Assembly (NCBI GenBank): GCA_038257155.1
Contig: JBBSJP010000024.1
Span: 1 to 59,534 of the forward strand
Length of the DNA: 59,534 nt
Source: JANJTY01 sp038257155
Lineage (GTDB): Bacteria > Pseudomonadota > Gammaproteobacteria > Xanthomonadales > Xanthomonadaceae
Direction: 5' to 3'
Part shown: positions 57,795 through 59,534 of the stretch, piece after piece
How positions within the stretch are numbered: position 1 is the stretch's first letter
Layout: every line of letters begins with the position of its first letter
Program-made: the position numbers and the translations under genes
The notes under the pieces: generated by a model
The model's input: the letters and a program-made list of their open reading frames with translations, nothing else
Databases searched by the model: none
What the model was told of the DNA's origin: nothing

Positions 57795-58202
57795 TCAGAA
57801 CAAATCGCCGCCGGCTGAAAACGCTCTTTCCAGCTTGTCGCCCAGGCCGCCGATCTCGAAGATCATGCGGTCGATCTCCGCAGCATTGAGGCCGTCATAG
57901 GGCCGGTTCTCGCACAGGTGCAGGTAGGGCACGCCATCCAGATCGGACAGCGCCAGGTAGCCGACCCGTTGTTCCCAGTTGAACGACAGCGCGCGCTTGA
58001 GATCCAGCCCGGTGGGCGGTGCGATGGTGGTGGAGATACGCAAGTACTTGCGTCCGTCCTCGCCCTCGAGTTCGGCCAGGAAGATGCCCTGGTGGCGGGT
58101 TCCGCCGTCCAGGCTCAGCTCTACTGCCAGCAGGTAGGGCTCGTTGGTGCCGACCGTGAACTGGCTGAGAACATGGCTGCGGATCTGCTCGAAACTCTGC
58201 AT
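57795..58202 (-). CDS. Conserved-looking hypothetical protein
   Basis: 135 aa, acidic, no signal peptide or membrane helix. Secondary-structure pattern alternates strands and helices: PYLLAVELSLDGGTRHQGIF, KYLRISTTIAPPTGLDLKRA, VGYLALSDLDGVPYLHLCEN, then a C-terminal helix AAEIDRMIFEIGGLGDKLER. This layout resembles type III secretion chaperone-fold or YbjN-like proteins, but I cannot assign a family. It is separated from phoU by repeats and is divergent from the alkyltransferase-like gene. Confidence 0.7.
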   Translation of the reverse strand: MQSFEQIRSHVLSQFTVGTNEPYLLAVELSLDGGTRHQGIFLAELEGEDGRKYLRISTTIAPPTGLDLKRALSFNWEQRVGYLALSDLDGVPYLHLCENRPYDGLNAAEIDRMIFEIGGLGDKLERAFSAGGDLF

Positions 58203-58254
58203 GGCGGTCTGATGCGGGATGGGATCGCTATGCTAACCGCAAATCCCCTGTCTG

Positions 58255-58602
58255 ATGTTTCCCATGGACCAGTCCCACGATTCAAAACACCGGATTCTGG
58301 CGGTGGTGCGCGCGCTGCAGGCTGGCGAAACCTCGAGCTACGGCGAGATCGCGCGCCTCGCCGGACTGCCGCGCCGTGCGCGCCTGGTGGCGCGCGTGCT
58401 GGCCCAGGCTGACGAACCCGACCTGCCCTGGCATCGCGTGCTTCGTGCCGATGGGCGTATCGCCTTTGCCGACGGTTCGGATGGATACATCAGGCAACTG
58501 GCCCTGCTGAGGGCCGAGGGCGTTGAGCCCGGTCCTGCCCTGCGCCTGCGCGGATCCAGCGCGCCCGACCTCGATCGCGAGCTATGGGGACAGGATGACT
58601 GA
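58255..58602 (+). CDS. Alkyltransferase-like protein (MGMT fold, Cys replaced by Trp)
   Basis: 115 aa. The DNA-binding domain of O6-alkylguanine-DNA alkyltransferases: RILAVVRALQAGETSSYGEI (helix then S-Y-G-x-(I/V)), ARLAGLPRRARLVARVLAQA (recognition helix with the Arg finger) and LPWHRVLRADGRIAF, where the catalytic PCHRV is PWHRV. Alkyltransferase-like proteins of this kind bind O6-alkylguanine and recruit nucleotide excision repair without removing the alkyl group. ATG 58264 is an alternative start. Confidence 0.9.
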   Translation: MFPMDQSHDSKHRILAVVRALQAGETSSYGEIARLAGLPRRARLVARVLAQADEPDLPWHRVLRADGRIAFADGSDGYIRQLALLRAEGVEPGPALRLRGSSAPDLDRELWGQDD

Positions 58603-58687
58603 AGCCTGTCGGGAGCGCGCAGGCGCGACCAGCGCATCGCCGGGTGCGCGTTAGTATTCGCTTAGTTTTGTCTACCCGAGCCTGCCT

Positions 58688-59338
58688 GTGCCCACTACAT
58701 TGCCGCCCGCCACCCGCGCCCTGCTGATCGCGAACGGCCTCGTCTTCCTGATGCAGATGACGCTCGGAGAGTTGGCCCTGCTCGACTTCATGCTGTGGCC
58801 GTGGGGCGACTACTTCCAGGGCTACGTCGATTCGCAGCCAATCAGCGTCGGCTTCCTGCCCTGGCAGGTGGTGAGCTACGGCTTCATGCATGGCAGTTTC
58901 ATGCACATCTTCTTCAACATGTTCGCGCTGGTGATGTTCGGCTCGGCAATCGAACAGGTCTGGGGACAGCGGCGATTCACGATCTACTACTTCACCTGCC
59001 TGATCGGCGCCGGCTTGGTGCAACTGCTGGTCGCAACCTTGTCCGTTCAGCAGGGCGGGCAGATCTATCCAACGGTAGGCGCTTCAGGCGGTGTGTTCGG
59101 CGTGCTGCTGGCCTTCGGCATGATGTTTCCCAATCGCCGGATCATGCTGCTGTTTCCACCAATTCCGATGCGCGCCATCACCTTCGTGATTCTCTACGGA
59201 CTGATGGAACTCGTCTTGGGTGTGACTCGCACGCAAAGCGGCGTCGCGCACTTTGCCCACCTGGGCGGCATGTTCTTCGGATTCGGTTTGATCCAGTATT
59301 GGCGTGGGCGCTGGCCGTTCAGGCGACGGCCCGATTGA
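58688..59338 (+). CDS. Rhomboid-family intramembrane protease
   Basis: 216 aa with six helices. Catalytic Ser in GASGGVFG (Ser ~133) and catalytic His in VAHFAHLGGMFFGFGL (~188-191). The conserved first-loop HGSFMHIFFNMFAL is also present (H-x-x-x-x-H-x-x-x-N). Rhomboids cleave membrane helices. The start codon is GTG 58688 (no ATG before MQM). The C-terminus is short and basic (GRWPFRRRPD). Confidence 0.92.
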   Translation: MPTTLPPATRALLIANGLVFLMQMTLGELALLDFMLWPWGDYFQGYVDSQPISVGFLPWQVVSYGFMHGSFMHIFFNMFALVMFGSAIEQVWGQRRFTIYYFTCLIGAGLVQLLVATLSVQQGGQIYPTVGASGGVFGVLLAFGMMFPNRRIMLLFPPIPMRAITFVILYGLMELVLGVTRTQSGVAHFAHLGGMFFGFGLIQYWRGRWPFRRRPD

Positions 59339-59367
59339 GCGCCCGGGTATAGATCGGACGGTTGACA

Positions 59368-59410
59368 GTAGGGTGCGACTTGCCGCGCCAGCAGCGGTGG
59401 GCCAAGGCCT
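59368..59410. repeat. Partial copy of the GTAGGGTGGGCC repeat
   Basis: GTAGGGTGCGACTTGCC ... GCGGTGGGCC-AA-GGCC, then unrelated sequence. It resembles 50424-50490 but the right end is truncated. The remaining bases to the window edge (59411-59534) show one open frame on the minus strand whose start is outside the window; I cannot support it as a gene. Confidence 0.55.
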
Positions 59411-59534
59411 GAGGTCTCCCCACTTTTTCATCGCTGTGCCATTGCTCGACTCCACACTTCATCTGGGTTTTCACGGCCCAAGCGTGTTTGGATACCTGGC
59501 GGAAGCACGGTCCGTCGAAGCCATTCCATTCCAC

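Noticed and set aside
59319..59534. Minus-strand open frame reaching the right window edge
   Set aside because: No recognisable protein motif; it overlaps the rhomboid gene end and a truncated repeat, and its start is outside the window.

Overview
The window is high-GC, densely coded chromosomal DNA of a gammaproteobacterium. It is most likely a member of the Lysobacterales (Xanthomonadales): the gene neighbourhoods (a 2-oxoacid dehydrogenase E1/SH3/E2 operon, an aromatic amino acid catabolic block, cbb3 oxidase, pst-phoU) and several interspersed palindromic repeat families between genes fit that group. The assignment is an inference from content, not from a marker gene.

Layout. 1-5.5 kb is accessory DNA: the end of an IS3-family element, then small plus-strand genes of mostly unknown function separated by attC-like palindromes. 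It looks like a decaying integron cassette array with no integrase in view. 5.5-11.6 kb holds ETF-ubiquinone oxidoreductase (minus), a divergent YcgL / giant membrane ankyrin protein / SPOR-like protein run, tRNA-Thr(TGT) and an Hpt protein. 12.1-21.2 kb has arginase, an apparently circularly permuted ATP-grasp protein, a secreted protein of unknown function, TrpS with a C-terminal appendage, a GT-C-like membrane protein and a large secreted serine protease. 21.3-26.2 kb has a 2-oxoacid dehydrogenase operon (E1alpha, E1beta, tandem-SH3 protein, E2) divergent from tryptophan 2,3-dioxygenase. 26.4-29.7 kb has two convergent transporters (AbgT and POT families) sharing a terminator. 29.7-35.0 kb is tyrosine/homogentisate degradation: a MarR regulator, hppD, hmgA, fahA and maiA, interrupted by a DUF559 nuclease gene bracketed by near-perfect 43-bp inverted repeats.

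35.2-45.3 kb is the complete cbb3 oxidase locus on the minus strand (ccoNOQP, a small membrane protein, then ccoGHIS and a TauE/SafE-like protein), with an Anr/FNR-type box ahead of ccoN and a ~0.7 kb long inverted repeat between the two halves. 45.4-53.0 kb carries a MASE1-GGDEF-EAL protein, a SET-domain protein, DUF533, DUF2784 and DUF1439 proteins, asparagine synthetase and an ExoD-like membrane protein. 53.1-57.5 kb is a tightly overlapping pstSCAB-phoU operon behind a Pho-box-like site. The window ends with a conserved hypothetical protein, an alkyltransferase-like protein and a rhomboid protease.

Functionally, the core genes describe aerobic/microaerobic catabolism of amino acids (Trp, Tyr, Arg, probably branched-chain) feeding electrons through ETF-QO and a cbb3 oxidase, plus phosphate scavenging. 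The most unusual content is repeat-borne: the DUF559 gene between terminal inverted repeats, the same repeat inserted in frame in the E2 linker, the attC remnant carrying an IS, and the long inverted repeat inside the cbb3 locus.
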